Shown one piece after another: positions 35,817 through 44,382 of a stretch of 64,000 nt of DNA. Positions within the stretch are counted from its first letter, which is position 1, and each line of letters opens with the position of its first letter. Made by a program: the position numbers and the translations under genes. The stretch spans positions 186,001 to 250,000 of the forward strand of contig NZ_JAVRHN010000003.1 of the NCBI RefSeq assembly GCF_031846645.1. Direction: 5' to 3'. This stretch comes from Autumnicola psychrophila. GTDB taxonomy: Bacteria; Bacteroidota; Bacteroidia; Flavobacteriales; Flavobacteriaceae. A model generated the notes under the pieces. The model was not told the DNA's origin. It saw only the letters and a list, made by a program, of their open reading frames with translations, and did not search any database.

Positions 35817-35838
35817 AAAAATTTATATTATCAGTATT

Positions 35839-36867
35839 TTAATGGAAAGAATACTGTACTCCTGCAGTGAAAGTACTCCTGTTTTTGAGCTGAATTCCAT
35901 TTAGATCCTGATATAAAGGGAAAGCATACTCCAAAGCAAATCTCACATTTTTAAATGCTCCTGAAGGAATGTAAAAATTAGTTCCCAATCCCGCATTAAT
36001 ATATTTTCCTCCGGAATTTTCAGGATTTGCGGCAGGAACCATCATCATATTTAAACCTGGGTGCGCTCCTTCTATTTTTTCTACAATAATTCCCTGCACC
36101 CGTCCAGAAATGCTCAGGCTGTTTGCCAGCTTTGCGGCAATCCAATTATTTAATTGATATTGATTTCCAAAACTATAATCGTATTCATTTTTACCAAACC
36201 TAAGCAAAGTCGTTAACTGACTTCCAAAAGAGAGAAAATTTCCCTGGATTAAGTAGGTAAGCCCTGCTTCCCCATCAAAAGTACCACTTCCAATTTGCAT
36301 AGGATATGGGAGGCTTGTTTCATTGGGTGCAGACATTGGTGTAACATCCATTTCTTCAATACTTCCTGTAGGAAGAGAAACACCCAACTGCCCATGAAGG
36401 CTTTGCTTCCTTCTGTTAAAAAGCTGATATAGACCGGAAAATTTGAGGTCTCCAAAACCGGAAGATGACGTATTAAAAGCTGCACCCATTCGCGTTACCA
36501 GCTCCATTTCATTTGATATAAAATTTGTCATTGCCATAAGGGTGAGCCTATCTGTTGGTGCATACATAGCTCCCAGCATGTGCATATTCATATTCATTTC
36601 TTCTGGAGAAATCATATAATTTTCAAGAACTGCAGTTGTGGAAACTTCATCTGTCCCAGAGTGCAATCCCTTCATATTCATAGACATAAACCTGTAGGAA
36701 AACATCCATTCGCCTTTGTGGTGTACATGGTCTGCCATAACTGAGATTGGCGCATGTCCGTCTGGTCGAGAGGCGGTCCATTTTGAAGTTGGTTGTATTT
36801 CATTTTGAGCAAAAGAATGCCCTGTAGCTGCCAGCAATACTGCCAACATTAATATATATTTTTTCAT
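35839..36867 (-). CDS. Methionine/histidine-rich outer membrane protein, probably copper-related
   Basis: A 342-residue protein with a signal peptide (MKKYILMLAVLLAATGHSFA) and a predicted outer membrane beta barrel ending in an aromatic (FTAGVQYSFH). The N-terminal third is unusually rich in Met and His: ISVMADHVHHKGEWMFSYRF, MSMNMKG, EEMNMNMHMLGAMYAPTDR. Such clusters bind Cu(I)/Cu(II). The upstream gene encodes a CNGKCHL protein on the same strand, 80 bases away, so I infer a copper handling pair. I cannot name an exact family; barrel identity is from strand periodicity only. Confidence 0.75.
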   Translation of the reverse strand: MKKYILMLAVLLAATGHSFAQNEIQPTSKWTASRPDGHAPISVMADHVHHKGEWMFSYRFMSMNMKGLHSGTDEVSTTAVLENYMISPEEMNMNMHMLGAMYAPTDRLTLMAMTNFISNEMELVTRMGAAFNTSSSGFGDLKFSGLYQLFNRRKQSLHGQLGVSLPTGSIEEMDVTPMSAPNETSLPYPMQIGSGTFDGEAGLTYLIQGNFLSFGSQLTTLLRFGKNEYDYSFGNQYQLNNWIAAKLANSLSISGRVQGIIVEKIEGAHPGLNMMMVPAANPENSGGKYINAGLGTNFYIPSGAFKNVRFALEYAFPLYQDLNGIQLKNRSTFTAGVQYSFH

Positions 36868-36947
36868 TTTAGGATATAAATTAGCGTGAATTAAAGAAAC
36901 TTCCTGAATTCACCCGTAATAATTAAAGTTTAACTGAAACTGATAAA

Positions 36948-37322
36948 TTAAACTGAAAGATTAGGTGGATGTTCTATACCCTGGATAAATTTAGTTGAAA
37001 AGAGTTGGGGAATTTTCCAGTTATTAGTAAGGAGTTCTATATTCTGAAAAGCTACCTTATAGGTGAAAGCCTGCTGAAAATAAACCGGTAAAAAAGTGCT
37101 GCTAATTGTAGATTTACGATCATCCTTCGAATTCTCAAATTTATCCAGCTGACTGTTAAGATGACATTTTCCGTTACACTGCATCGCTGGCTTGTCCTTA
37201 TTTACACAATATTTTTCTATGATTAAATCAATATTAAACTGGTAATAAGTAATATTCACCACTTGATAAAGTGGTCGCAATGCAAAACACAGGAGTAGTA
37301 ATATGCCGGAAATTTGCTTCAA
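36948..37322 (-). CDS. Small signal-bearing protein with CNGKCHL motif (metal-associated)
   Basis: A 124-residue protein with an N-terminal hydrophobic segment (about 5-22), then YCVNKDKPAMQCNGKCHL, in which three Cys and one His lie within 17 residues, then a polar linker. This pattern occurs in Bacteroidota hypothetical proteins near copper and TonB-receptor genes, which I know only as an association. The start is a TTG at 37322 (no ATG is available upstream in frame). Functional call is inference: metal binding or sensing at the membrane, linked to the downstream Met/His-rich barrel. Confidence 0.68.
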   Translation of the reverse strand: MKQISGILLLLCFALRPLYQVVNITYYQFNIDLIIEKYCVNKDKPAMQCNGKCHLNSQLDKFENSKDDRKSTISSTFLPVYFQQAFTYKVAFQNIELLTNNWKIPQLFSTKFIQGIEHPPNLSV

Positions 37323-37434
37323 AATGAATTGCTAATCGGCTGCAAAGGTAGCAGATAAAAAAGTATTGACTAAGTTCAATAAAATTATTACGAAAATTAA
37401 TCTAGATGCACGTATACAAGGAAAATCAATTTCT

Positions 37435-37450
37435 GAAAATGCCAATTTTC
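37435..37450. repeat. Short palindromic element GAAAATGCCAATTTTC
   Basis: Six-base arms around GCCA. Close variants occur in other intergenic spots at 1576-1590 (GAAAATTGCCATTTT) and 42520-42535 (GAAAATGACAATTTTC). The AT-rich arms could arise by chance; listed because of the repeated spacing and position outside genes. Confidence 0.35.
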
Positions 37451-37478
37451 GATCCTCTGTTGCTCTTCTGAAAAATTT

Positions 37479-38192
37479 CTAACGATTCTTCTTTCTCCTC
37501 TTTTTGTCCCACCATACGTAGGCGATGAAAAGGATTAAACTAATTACAGAGCCCCACAGCAGTCCGGTTTTAAGGCCATCTGTACTTCTCCCAATAATTG
37601 CTATAAATAAAATTAGAGGTGCGATACCAGCCAAAGTAGCACCAATAAATTTCCAGTAGCCCATTTTTAGAATTCCTCCAACAAAGCTTATAGCATCATT
37701 AGATAGAAAAGGATTTAACCGGGTGATAAAAATTGCCCAAAATCCATAATCATCAAGGAAGTCTGCTACTTTTTTCTCAGATTTTTGTCCGATCACTTTT
37801 TCCACAATTACAGGTCCAAAATATCTTCCTATGAAATAGCCCACAGAAGAAGCTGAATATACCGCTCCAAACACAATAAAGCTGCCATAAATTGGTCCAT
37901 AAGCAACTATAGAAACCACCATTAACAGGATCGTTGGAATTACAAGCAAAAACATTTGTGCAATCATAGTAAGAATAAGCACCACAGGGCCAAACCATCC
38001 AAACTGGCTCACCCAGTCCTGGATTCGTTCCTGGTCGTCACTGGTTAAAACATTCCAGGATTCATTTAAAAAACCCTGTACTCCCGGAATAAAGAAATAA
38101 CTTAAAAGCAGACCAATAACAATGGCCAGGGAAATAAATAAAGGTGCTTTACTTTTTTTTACGCTTGTAGTTTCTATTTGATTTCTGTCCAT
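37479..38192 (-). CDS. TVP38/TMEM64 family (DedA-like, VTT domain) membrane protein
   Basis: A 237-residue inner membrane protein with about six hydrophobic segments. The VTT/SNARE-associated core contains the re-entrant-type segment FGWFGPVVLILTMIAQMFLL, the helix pair SSVGYFIGRYFGPVIV and the characteristic FWAIFITRLNPFLSNDAISF followed by VGGILKMGYWKF. Such proteins are proposed lipid scramblases or transporters in the inner membrane. Substrate is not known. It precedes the decayed YjiK-like pseudogene by 9 bases. Confidence 0.88.
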   Translation of the reverse strand: MDRNQIETTSVKKSKAPLFISLAIVIGLLLSYFFIPGVQGFLNESWNVLTSDDQERIQDWVSQFGWFGPVVLILTMIAQMFLLVIPTILLMVVSIVAYGPIYGSFIVFGAVYSASSVGYFIGRYFGPVIVEKVIGQKSEKKVADFLDDYGFWAIFITRLNPFLSNDAISFVGGILKMGYWKFIGATLAGIAPLILFIAIIGRSTDGLKTGLLWGSVISLILFIAYVWWDKKRRKKNR

Positions 38193-38201
38193 TTATTATA
38201 G

Positions 38202-38605
38202 TTAAATTAATTGAGTTGTACCCTCCATAATATTGGCAGGTTTGCCTTCGTTGGAAATATACATTTTCCCTGAAGGGCTAAAAGTGATCCCTTCTGGCTG
38301 ATTAAATTCTTTTTTACTTAATTTAATAATTTTTTCAGCATCATCGCTGCTGGTCATAAATAGAATTTTTGGTTCCTTACCTTCCAATATATTAATTTCC
38401 CGCTGTTAAAATAAAAAGCAAGATATCAAAAGCTCATCACCTTACTTAACTTCTTCTATTTTGCTGAAAACTTTATCGCGGAGTTCAATTTTAAAAACAG
38501 GTTCAGGCCGAAAATTGCCATTTTTGAGGTTGTACTCATAAATTCCTTTTAAAACTTTTTGGTATTCTTACCTTTTACAGCCAGCAGGATACAAAATATT
38601 GCTGT
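38202..38605 (-). pseudogene. Decayed YjiK/SdiA-regulated-like paralogue
   Basis: A broken copy of the intact gene at 38670-39521. Three fragments line up with it: ILLAVKGKNTKK (near 38605-38549) with its LLLTIKDSDRQNPAAKG; LKGIYEYNLKNGNFRPEPVF (about 38547-38490) with KGVFSFDLKTLKMNEEPIF; and PEGITFSPSGKMYISNEGKP (about 38300) with PEGLTFDPEGTLYISNESRR. A frameshift separates the first two, a stop (IEEVK then TAA) and a deletion separate the second and third. The third alone forms a 61-codon TTG-start frame and is not a real gene. Result of a tandem duplication followed by decay. Confidence 0.82.
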
Positions 38606-38669
38606 TGAAAAGTGTTCTGCACAGCAGAAGGAGTCTGACTTTCCGGACGGGAATTGCCTAAACACATCT

Positions 38670-39521
38670 TTAATTAAGCTGTACTTCCAGAATGTTGGCC
38701 GGAGCCCGTCGGCTCTCGTTGGAGATATAAAGCGTGCCTTCGGGATCAAAAGTTAAGCCTTCAGGTTGTTGAAATTTTTCAGGATCCAGAAGATGTATTT
38801 TCTTAAGGTTTCCCAGCGAATCAAAAATTAGTAGTTTAGGCTGATGTCCCTCCAGGATGTATATATCGCCATTTACAGGATGAATTTCAATTTCAGAAGG
38901 TCTAATAATTTTTTGAGAGCCTCTTCCTTTAACAGTATCGAAAATACTATCATTTGGATTTATTCTGAAGATAGGTTCTTCATTCATTTTTAATGTTTTT
39001 AAGTCAAAAGAAAAAACACCTTTAGCAGCAGGATTTTGCCGATCTGAATCTTTTATCGTGAGAAGTAATCTGTTATTTTCAGCGTCCAATCCCATTCCCT
39101 CCACGTCTTCCTGATCCAGCGGAGTCTGATATTCATTTACTACAGGATTTTTTTCTTTATAATTTATGATGTGAAATATTTTGCCGTCACTGCGCATTGT
39201 GTAAGCATCGTGACCATAGACAGCTACAGCTTCAAAGTCCCCCGGACCACCAAATTTTAATTCTGAAACGATTTTAGAAGAAGAAAGATCATAAATAAAA
39301 ATAATTCCATCCTCATCCTGAATACAGGCGATTCGGTTATTTTCCACCCAACTTAAGCCGGATATTTCATCGAGTTCTTCAGGTAAATCCCATTGCTGTT
39401 TAATTTGATAAGTTTTTTCAGAATCATCAAAGGAAATATAGGCAGTGTCTTTAAATACAAAATACAGAAGTCCTCCCACTGCCACAATAGCGGCTATTAT
39501 CCAAAATACAATTTTATACAT
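38670..39521 (-). CDS. YjiK/SdiA-regulated-like beta-propeller membrane protein
   Basis: A 283-residue protein with one N-terminal membrane anchor (about 4-24) and then a periplasmic propeller of four-stranded blades: ELDEISGLSWVENNRIACIQ, FEAVAVYGHDAYTMRSDGKI, QEDVEGMGLDAENNRLLLTI and RPSEIEIHPVNGDIYILEG. These are the SdiA-regulated domain (YjiK) repeats, whose biochemical role is unknown, often near calcium or cell-surface proteins. The intact member of a duplicated pair; its pseudogene copy follows. Confidence 0.85.
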   Translation of the reverse strand: MYKIVFWIIAAIVAVGGLLYFVFKDTAYISFDDSEKTYQIKQQWDLPEELDEISGLSWVENNRIACIQDEDGIIFIYDLSSSKIVSELKFGGPGDFEAVAVYGHDAYTMRSDGKIFHIINYKEKNPVVNEYQTPLDQEDVEGMGLDAENNRLLLTIKDSDRQNPAAKGVFSFDLKTLKMNEEPIFRINPNDSIFDTVKGRGSQKIIRPSEIEIHPVNGDIYILEGHQPKLLIFDSLGNLKKIHLLDPEKFQQPEGLTFDPEGTLYISNESRRAPANILEVQLN

Positions 39522-39773
39522 GAGAATTTTTTCTTTTTAAAGAAATTGATAGCCTGTTTGCCCTAAAGTATCTATTTGAAAGACCATACCAAAATCATTA
39601 ACAGTTTTTTGCAAAATAATAGAAGGGGCAGGAAAATAAGATTTGAGCCTTAAAAACTACAGTTTTCACCTGGTTTAGTTAATAAAAAGTTAATTCACTA
39701 CTATTTTATACATAGTACTGTCACAAATTTAAAGATGAATAGTCTATTAGATATAACCATTAAAATAAGATGT

Positions 39774-39896
39774 ATGAAAACTTTAGAGAACATTACAGGA
39801 TTAAGAGACGGAGATCTGACTCACAGGAGATCATTTTTGAACATTCAGCAGCCTTCCAATAGAGGAAGCTGGTATAGCCGAAGACGCTATAACTAA
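39774..39896 (+). CDS. Tandem homologous basic peptide A (40 aa)
   Basis: ATG 39774, TAA 39896. Sequence MKTLENITGLRDGDLTHRRS followed by FLNIQQPSNRGSWYSRRRYN. An in-frame ATG at 39735 could extend it by 13 residues. Strikingly like peptide B just downstream: shared MKTLENIT-LR, HR--FLNI-Q-SN and a basic Arg cluster near the end. High conservation at the start and variation at the end resembles leader and core of a ribosomally made peptide, but no maturation enzyme is adjacent. No signal peptide. Similarity between the two copies, same strand and shared terminator support expression; function unknown. Confidence 0.6.
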   Translation: MKTLENITGLRDGDLTHRRSFLNIQQPSNRGSWYSRRRYN

Positions 39897-39925
39897 TTAA
39901 ATTCATCAATTAAAACATCATTATC

Positions 39926-40054
39926 ATGAAAACTTTAGAAAACATTACAGAATTAAGAGGTTTAAATTTCTCTCATAGAAAAATATTTTTGAACATCAGG
40001 CAGGTCTCAAATAGCGATATAAGGTTTAACAGAAGAAGATGCTGTTCAATTTAA
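39926..40054 (+). CDS. Tandem homologous basic peptide B (42 aa)
   Basis: ATG 39926, TAA 40054. MKTLENITELRGLNFSHRKI followed by FLNIRQVSNSDIRFNRRRCC and SI. It begins 29 bases after peptide A ends. Compared with A, the first eight residues and FLNI are identical, the C-terminus differs and has a Cys-Cys pair after RRR. Ends 31 bases before a terminator. Confidence 0.6.
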   Translation: MKTLENITELRGLNFSHRKIFLNIRQVSNSDIRFNRRRCCSI

Positions 40055-40084
40055 AGACCGAATCCATGAACTTACTTCCTACAT

Positions 40085-40117
40085 AGCCGGGACAGAACAT
40101 TGTCATCGGCTTTTTTT
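40085..40117 (+). terminator. Terminator of the tandem-peptide unit
   Basis: AGCCG (40085-40089) with CGGCT (40107-40111), an inner GACA/TGTC extension, then seven Ts. Confidence 0.82.
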
Positions 40118-40214
40118 CCTCCTGCTCCTACCCTTTCACCATATTCTAAAATTTAGCTTAAAATAAATTTTTATTTTGGAAGTATTCGTTTATTTGCAGC
40201 AGTTTCAGATTATT

Positions 40215-42509
40215 ATGCTATCAAAATTAAAAATCTCCCCCAAAATAAGATGGGCGCTCATTATCTTATTAAGTCTTCTCGCGCTGGCGCTACTATTTTT
40301 TTCCAGTATTTACTTTGGAATGTGGGGTAAAATACCATCTACCGAAGAACTTCGGAAACTGGAGCAAAGCAAAGCTACCCAGGTTTTATCTTCAGATGGA
40401 GAATTAATCGGAAAATTTTACATCTTCGACAGGCAGCCTATTACTTTTAAAGAACTACCACAACATCTTATTGAAGCACTTATAGCAACTGAAGATGTTC
40501 GATTTTTTGAACATGATGGTATCGATAACCGCAGCTTATTGCGGGTGTTTTTTAAATCTATTTTATTACAGGATGAATCTGCGGGTGGTGGTAGCACCAT
40601 CACTTTACAGCTCGCCAAGAACATCTACGGAAGAAAAGATTACGGCACCTTTGGAATTGTAATTAATAAAGTTCAGGAGGCAATTATAGCCGAAAGACTG
40701 GAAGGTATTTATAATAAAAATGAAATCCTTACCCTCTATTTTAATACTGTTCCCTTTAGCGATAATACATACGGAATTGAAAGTGCTTCCATGAAGTTTT
40801 TCAACAAGCATACTTCAGAACTTAGTTTGGAAGAAGCAGCAGTTTTAGTGGGAATGCTGAAGGCTTCACATTCTTATAATCCGCGGATTTTCCCTGAAAG
40901 AAGCAGGTTGCGCCGGGATGTGGTATTAATGCAAATGGCTCGGTACGATTATCTTTCCGAAGAAAAAGCTCTGGAAGCAAAAAGAAAAGATCTTGTGCTG
41001 GATTACCGTAACTACAGTAACAACAAAGGCCTTGCCCCATATTTTCGCGAACAGGTAAGAAAAGATGTAAGCAAGATTCTGGATACCCTCAAAAACATCG
41101 AAGGACAGTCCTATAATATTTACCGCGACGGACTCATAGTACACACCACCCTCGATCATAAAATGCAAAAACTGGCTGAAGAAGCTATGCGCGAGCATAT
41201 GATGGACCTGCAGCAGCAGCACGAAGCCTCTTATGGAGATAATGCACCGTGGCTGAAAAACAAAAACATCCTTGAAGATGCTGTAAAAGGAACTGAATCT
41301 TACCAGAAACTAAGTAGCAAAGGTTTAAACCATCAGGAAATCATGCAGGAGTTACGGAAAACAAAACCTACAGAACTCTTTAGCTACGATGGTTCTACTA
41401 CAAAAAACGTGAGTGTTATCGATAGCCTTTCGCATTACCTCAAATTTCTGAATGCAGGAATGCTGGCCGTGCAGCCGGAAACCGGAGCAGTACGTGCCTG
41501 GGTTGGTGGCGTGGATTTCAGGTATTTTAAATATGATCATGTTTCGATGAGCAAAAGACAGGTTGGTTCTACTTTTAAACCTATTGTCTACACTGCAGCC
41601 CTCGAGAGCGGAATGGAGCCCTGTAGTTACTTTTCTGCGGAAGAGGTTACTTACGAAAATGGATGGACTCCGTCAAATTCCTCTGGGAGTGAAGATCCTC
41701 ACATGAACTATAACCTGAAGACTGCCCTTAGCACTTCCATGAACACCATAGCAGTAAAAGTGCTGATGGAAACAGGAATAGGCAATGTTATCCAGGAAGC
41801 GAGACAAATGGGTATAGCATCTGACCTACCGGCAGTACCTTCTATAGCATTGGGAACCGCTTCATTAAATCTTGAAGAACTTACAGGAGCTTACACCAGT
41901 TATATAAATAACGGAAGGCCAAGCGAACCTCATTATATTACCAGGATAGAAGATGGAAATGGGAACCTTTTAGCCTCTTTTGAGCCAAAAGTTGCTTCCA
42001 CTCCGGCTTATAGTGAAACAACGCGACAGGTAATGCTGAATTTTATGCAGGCAACTGTAAATGAAGGAACAGCGACAAGACTGCGTTCTACTTATGGATT
42101 AAACAATGACATTGCCGGCAAAACCGGAACTACTCAAAATAATAAAGATGGCTGGTTTGTAGGAATTACTCCGCATCTTGTGGCGGTAACCTGGGTTGGA
42201 GCAGATGATCATAGAATTGGTTTCAGAAACACGAGGATTGGCCAGGGCGCTAACTCTGCATTGCCAATATTTGCCAGGCTTATGCAAAAAATGAATCAGG
42301 ATCCTTATTTTAATAGTATCACCAATGCCCGCTTTGCTCCTGTCTCTTCTGAAGTTGCTGAGATGCTGGATTGCGACGAAAAGAAGCGTAACGGCTTCTT
42401 TAAACGCCTCTTTTCAGGTTCTGATAAGGATGAAGAGGCAACTTCCGAAGGAAAAAAGGAGAAAAAAGGATTTTTTAAGCGGCTTTTCGGAAAAAAAGAT
42501 AAGGGTTAA
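40215..42509 (+). CDS. Class A penicillin-binding protein (PBP1A-like, transglycosylase/transpeptidase)
   Basis: A 764-residue bifunctional peptidoglycan synthase. After one membrane anchor (about 10-32), the GT51 glycosyltransferase motifs are present: ATEDVRFFEHDGID and GGGSTITLQLAKN. The transpeptidase domain has the STFK catalytic tetrad (QVGSTFKPIVYTAALESG), SMN (TSMNTIAVKV) and KTG (IAGKTGTTQ). A Lys-rich cytoplasm-like tail (GKKEKKGFFKRLFGKK) ends it. I start at ATG 40215; the frame opens upstream at 40176 but those residues do not look like the family. A cell-wall elongation enzyme and beta-lactam target. Confidence 0.94.
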   Translation: MLSKLKISPKIRWALIILLSLLALALLFFSSIYFGMWGKIPSTEELRKLEQSKATQVLSSDGELIGKFYIFDRQPITFKELPQHLIEALIATEDVRFFEHDGIDNRSLLRVFFKSILLQDESAGGGSTITLQLAKNIYGRKDYGTFGIVINKVQEAIIAERLEGIYNKNEILTLYFNTVPFSDNTYGIESASMKFFNKHTSELSLEEAAVLVGMLKASHSYNPRIFPERSRLRRDVVLMQMARYDYLSEEKALEAKRKDLVLDYRNYSNNKGLAPYFREQVRKDVSKILDTLKNIEGQSYNIYRDGLIVHTTLDHKMQKLAEEAMREHMMDLQQQHEASYGDNAPWLKNKNILEDAVKGTESYQKLSSKGLNHQEIMQELRKTKPTELFSYDGSTTKNVSVIDSLSHYLKFLNAGMLAVQPETGAVRAWVGGVDFRYFKYDHVSMSKRQVGSTFKPIVYTAALESGMEPCSYFSAEEVTYENGWTPSNSSGSEDPHMNYNLKTALSTSMNTIAVKVLMETGIGNVIQEARQMGIASDLPAVPSIALGTASLNLEELTGAYTSYINNGRPSEPHYITRIEDGNGNLLASFEPKVASTPAYSETTRQVMLNFMQATVNEGTATRLRSTYGLNNDIAGKTGTTQNNKDGWFVGITPHLVAVTWVGADDHRIGFRNTRIGQGANSALPIFARLMQKMNQDPYFNSITNARFAPVSSEVAEMLDCDEKKRNGFFKRLFSGSDKDEEATSEGKKEKKGFFKRLFGKKDKG

Positions 42510-42650
42510 GCGAGGCTTCGAAAATGACAATTTTCATCCTTATTACAACCTTACGGTAAACCTTCAGGATTATGTGTAAAGTAATTGAAGGTCGATATTT
42601 GCCATTTTTGAATGGTCTCTTACAAATAAATAATTGCTTCCGAAGAAAAT

Positions 42651-44165
42651 TTAAAATTCTTTATTGATTTCCATTCTTAATTTTCGGGAATAATCTTCTT
42701 CCAGCCAATCTCTGTAGTTTTTGGTGCTCTTACTAATGCAATAGGAATATTGCTTGATCCTGGATGAAATATCGTCTTTAAGCTCTTTTGCAAGAATACG
42801 TGCGTCAAAAACATCTTCGCTATTTTCCACACACATTTTCACGTGTTGTTCCATAGACCATTCCAGTACGGTTTTAGACTTTAGTCCCTTTTTAATCACT
42901 TCATCATAAGCGCTTTCCACATCATAATCCACATCTTCAGAATTAGCAAATTTCTCACGGATTTCCGGTGGCATCTGGTACTTAAATTCCCTTTCGATTT
43001 CTTCATCACTCAAAAGGTTTTCAAAGTAGAAATCGGGGGATCTAAAAATCTGCTTCCAGTCAACAGGAGCGCTCCAATTACCAAAGCGCGCTAGATTATT
43101 TCCAAGATCAATAACATTAAATTCCTTTTTTCCCGGCAGTACCCTAGATCCCCGGCCAATCATCTGGAAGTAAAGCGTAAGGGATTTGGTTGCACGGTTA
43201 AGGATGATGGTGTCTACTGTAGGTTCGTCAAATCCGGTAGTAAGAATACTTACAGAAGTTACAATAGCATCTGGCGTATGTTTGAACCATTTTAAAATGT
43301 CCTTTCGATCCTGTTTGCTGGTGGTATTATCCAGGTGGCGGACTTTAAGTCCTGCATTTCTGAAAGTCTCGTAAACTTCAATTGATGTGTTAATCCCGTT
43401 ATTAAAAATCAGCGTTTTCTTTCCTTTTGAACGTTCCATGTAGGCATTAAGCAACTTCTCCTGCATTGAGAAGTTAGAATATAGCTCCTCTGAGGATTTT
43501 ACTGTATAATCCCCGTTCATACCAATTTTAAGTCCGGAAAGGCCTACGTTATAGCTGAAGGTTTTTGCTTTGGCAAGAAAGCCTTTTTCAATTAACGAAG
43601 TAATAGAATCCCCAACAATAAGTTCCCGGTAATTATCTTTCATGGGAAGCTTGATATTGGAACTTAACGGAGTTGCTGTTACCCCAAGGATAAAGCATTT
43701 CTCAAAAAACTTAAATAACTTCCTGAAGGAGTTATAGTGCGCTTCATCAATAATTACCATGCCGATATTCTGCAAATCCAGCTTCTCATCGTGAAGACGA
43801 TTATTTAATGTCTCCACCATCGCAACAAAGCACATATAATCTTCCTGGTCCGGAAGTTCTTTAACTTTGCTGTTTATAATTTTATTACGAACCCCAAAAT
43901 CAGTAAGCATTTTAGAAGTCTGCTTACAAAGTTCAATCCGGTGTGTGAGTATCAAAACCTTCTTCTGGGTACGTTGGATGTATTCCCTTACAATTTGTGA
44001 GAAAATAACGGTCTTACCTCCTCCTGTAGGAAGCTGATAGAGTAAATTATAGTGCTCTGGATGCTCATCAATAACCGCAAAGATTTTCTCAATATCTTTC
44101 TGTTGATAGCCGTAAAGCTCTTTATCTACTTTTTTATTTTCAATTCCAAATGTTTTGGTCTCCAT
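42651..44165 (-). CDS. DEAD/DEAH-box SF2 helicase, RadD-like
   Basis: A 504-residue superfamily 2 helicase. Motif I is LPTGGGKTVIFSQI, motif II VIIDEAHYN, motif III GVTATPLSS and motif VI YFQMIGRGSRVLPG. The gene-level resemblance is to RadD (YejH) DNA repair helicases. No nuclease or methylase domain is fused and no restriction genes are adjacent. Monocistronic, leftward. The 28 residues before motif I look like the Q-motif region (YGYQQKDIEKIFAVID). Confidence 0.9.
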   Translation of the reverse strand: METKTFGIENKKVDKELYGYQQKDIEKIFAVIDEHPEHYNLLYQLPTGGGKTVIFSQIVREYIQRTQKKVLILTHRIELCKQTSKMLTDFGVRNKIINSKVKELPDQEDYMCFVAMVETLNNRLHDEKLDLQNIGMVIIDEAHYNSFRKLFKFFEKCFILGVTATPLSSNIKLPMKDNYRELIVGDSITSLIEKGFLAKAKTFSYNVGLSGLKIGMNGDYTVKSSEELYSNFSMQEKLLNAYMERSKGKKTLIFNNGINTSIEVYETFRNAGLKVRHLDNTTSKQDRKDILKWFKHTPDAIVTSVSILTTGFDEPTVDTIILNRATKSLTLYFQMIGRGSRVLPGKKEFNVIDLGNNLARFGNWSAPVDWKQIFRSPDFYFENLLSDEEIEREFKYQMPPEIREKFANSEDVDYDVESAYDEVIKKGLKSKTVLEWSMEQHVKMCVENSEDVFDARILAKELKDDISSRIKQYSYCISKSTKNYRDWLEEDYSRKLRMEINKEF

Positions 44166-44382
44166 AGGTTCTATTAAGTCTGCAATTTTGCAAAAATAAC
44201 AGATTTTTAAAGTAATATAAAATGTTTTGTAGAAAATAAGATTTTAATTTTTGTGTATGAGGCTTCCAAAATATTTCGTAAATTAAACGTAATCAGCACT
44301 ATAATATCGCCTCCAATTTTCTACTCTTTAAGCTATTACATCAAAATAGTCCCCCATTCCTCCTTACTAAATACCCTACAAA

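Noticed and set aside
38202..38387. 61-codon frame with TTG start after TVP38
   Set aside because: It is the C-terminal remnant of the decayed YjiK-like paralogue, not a gene of its own.
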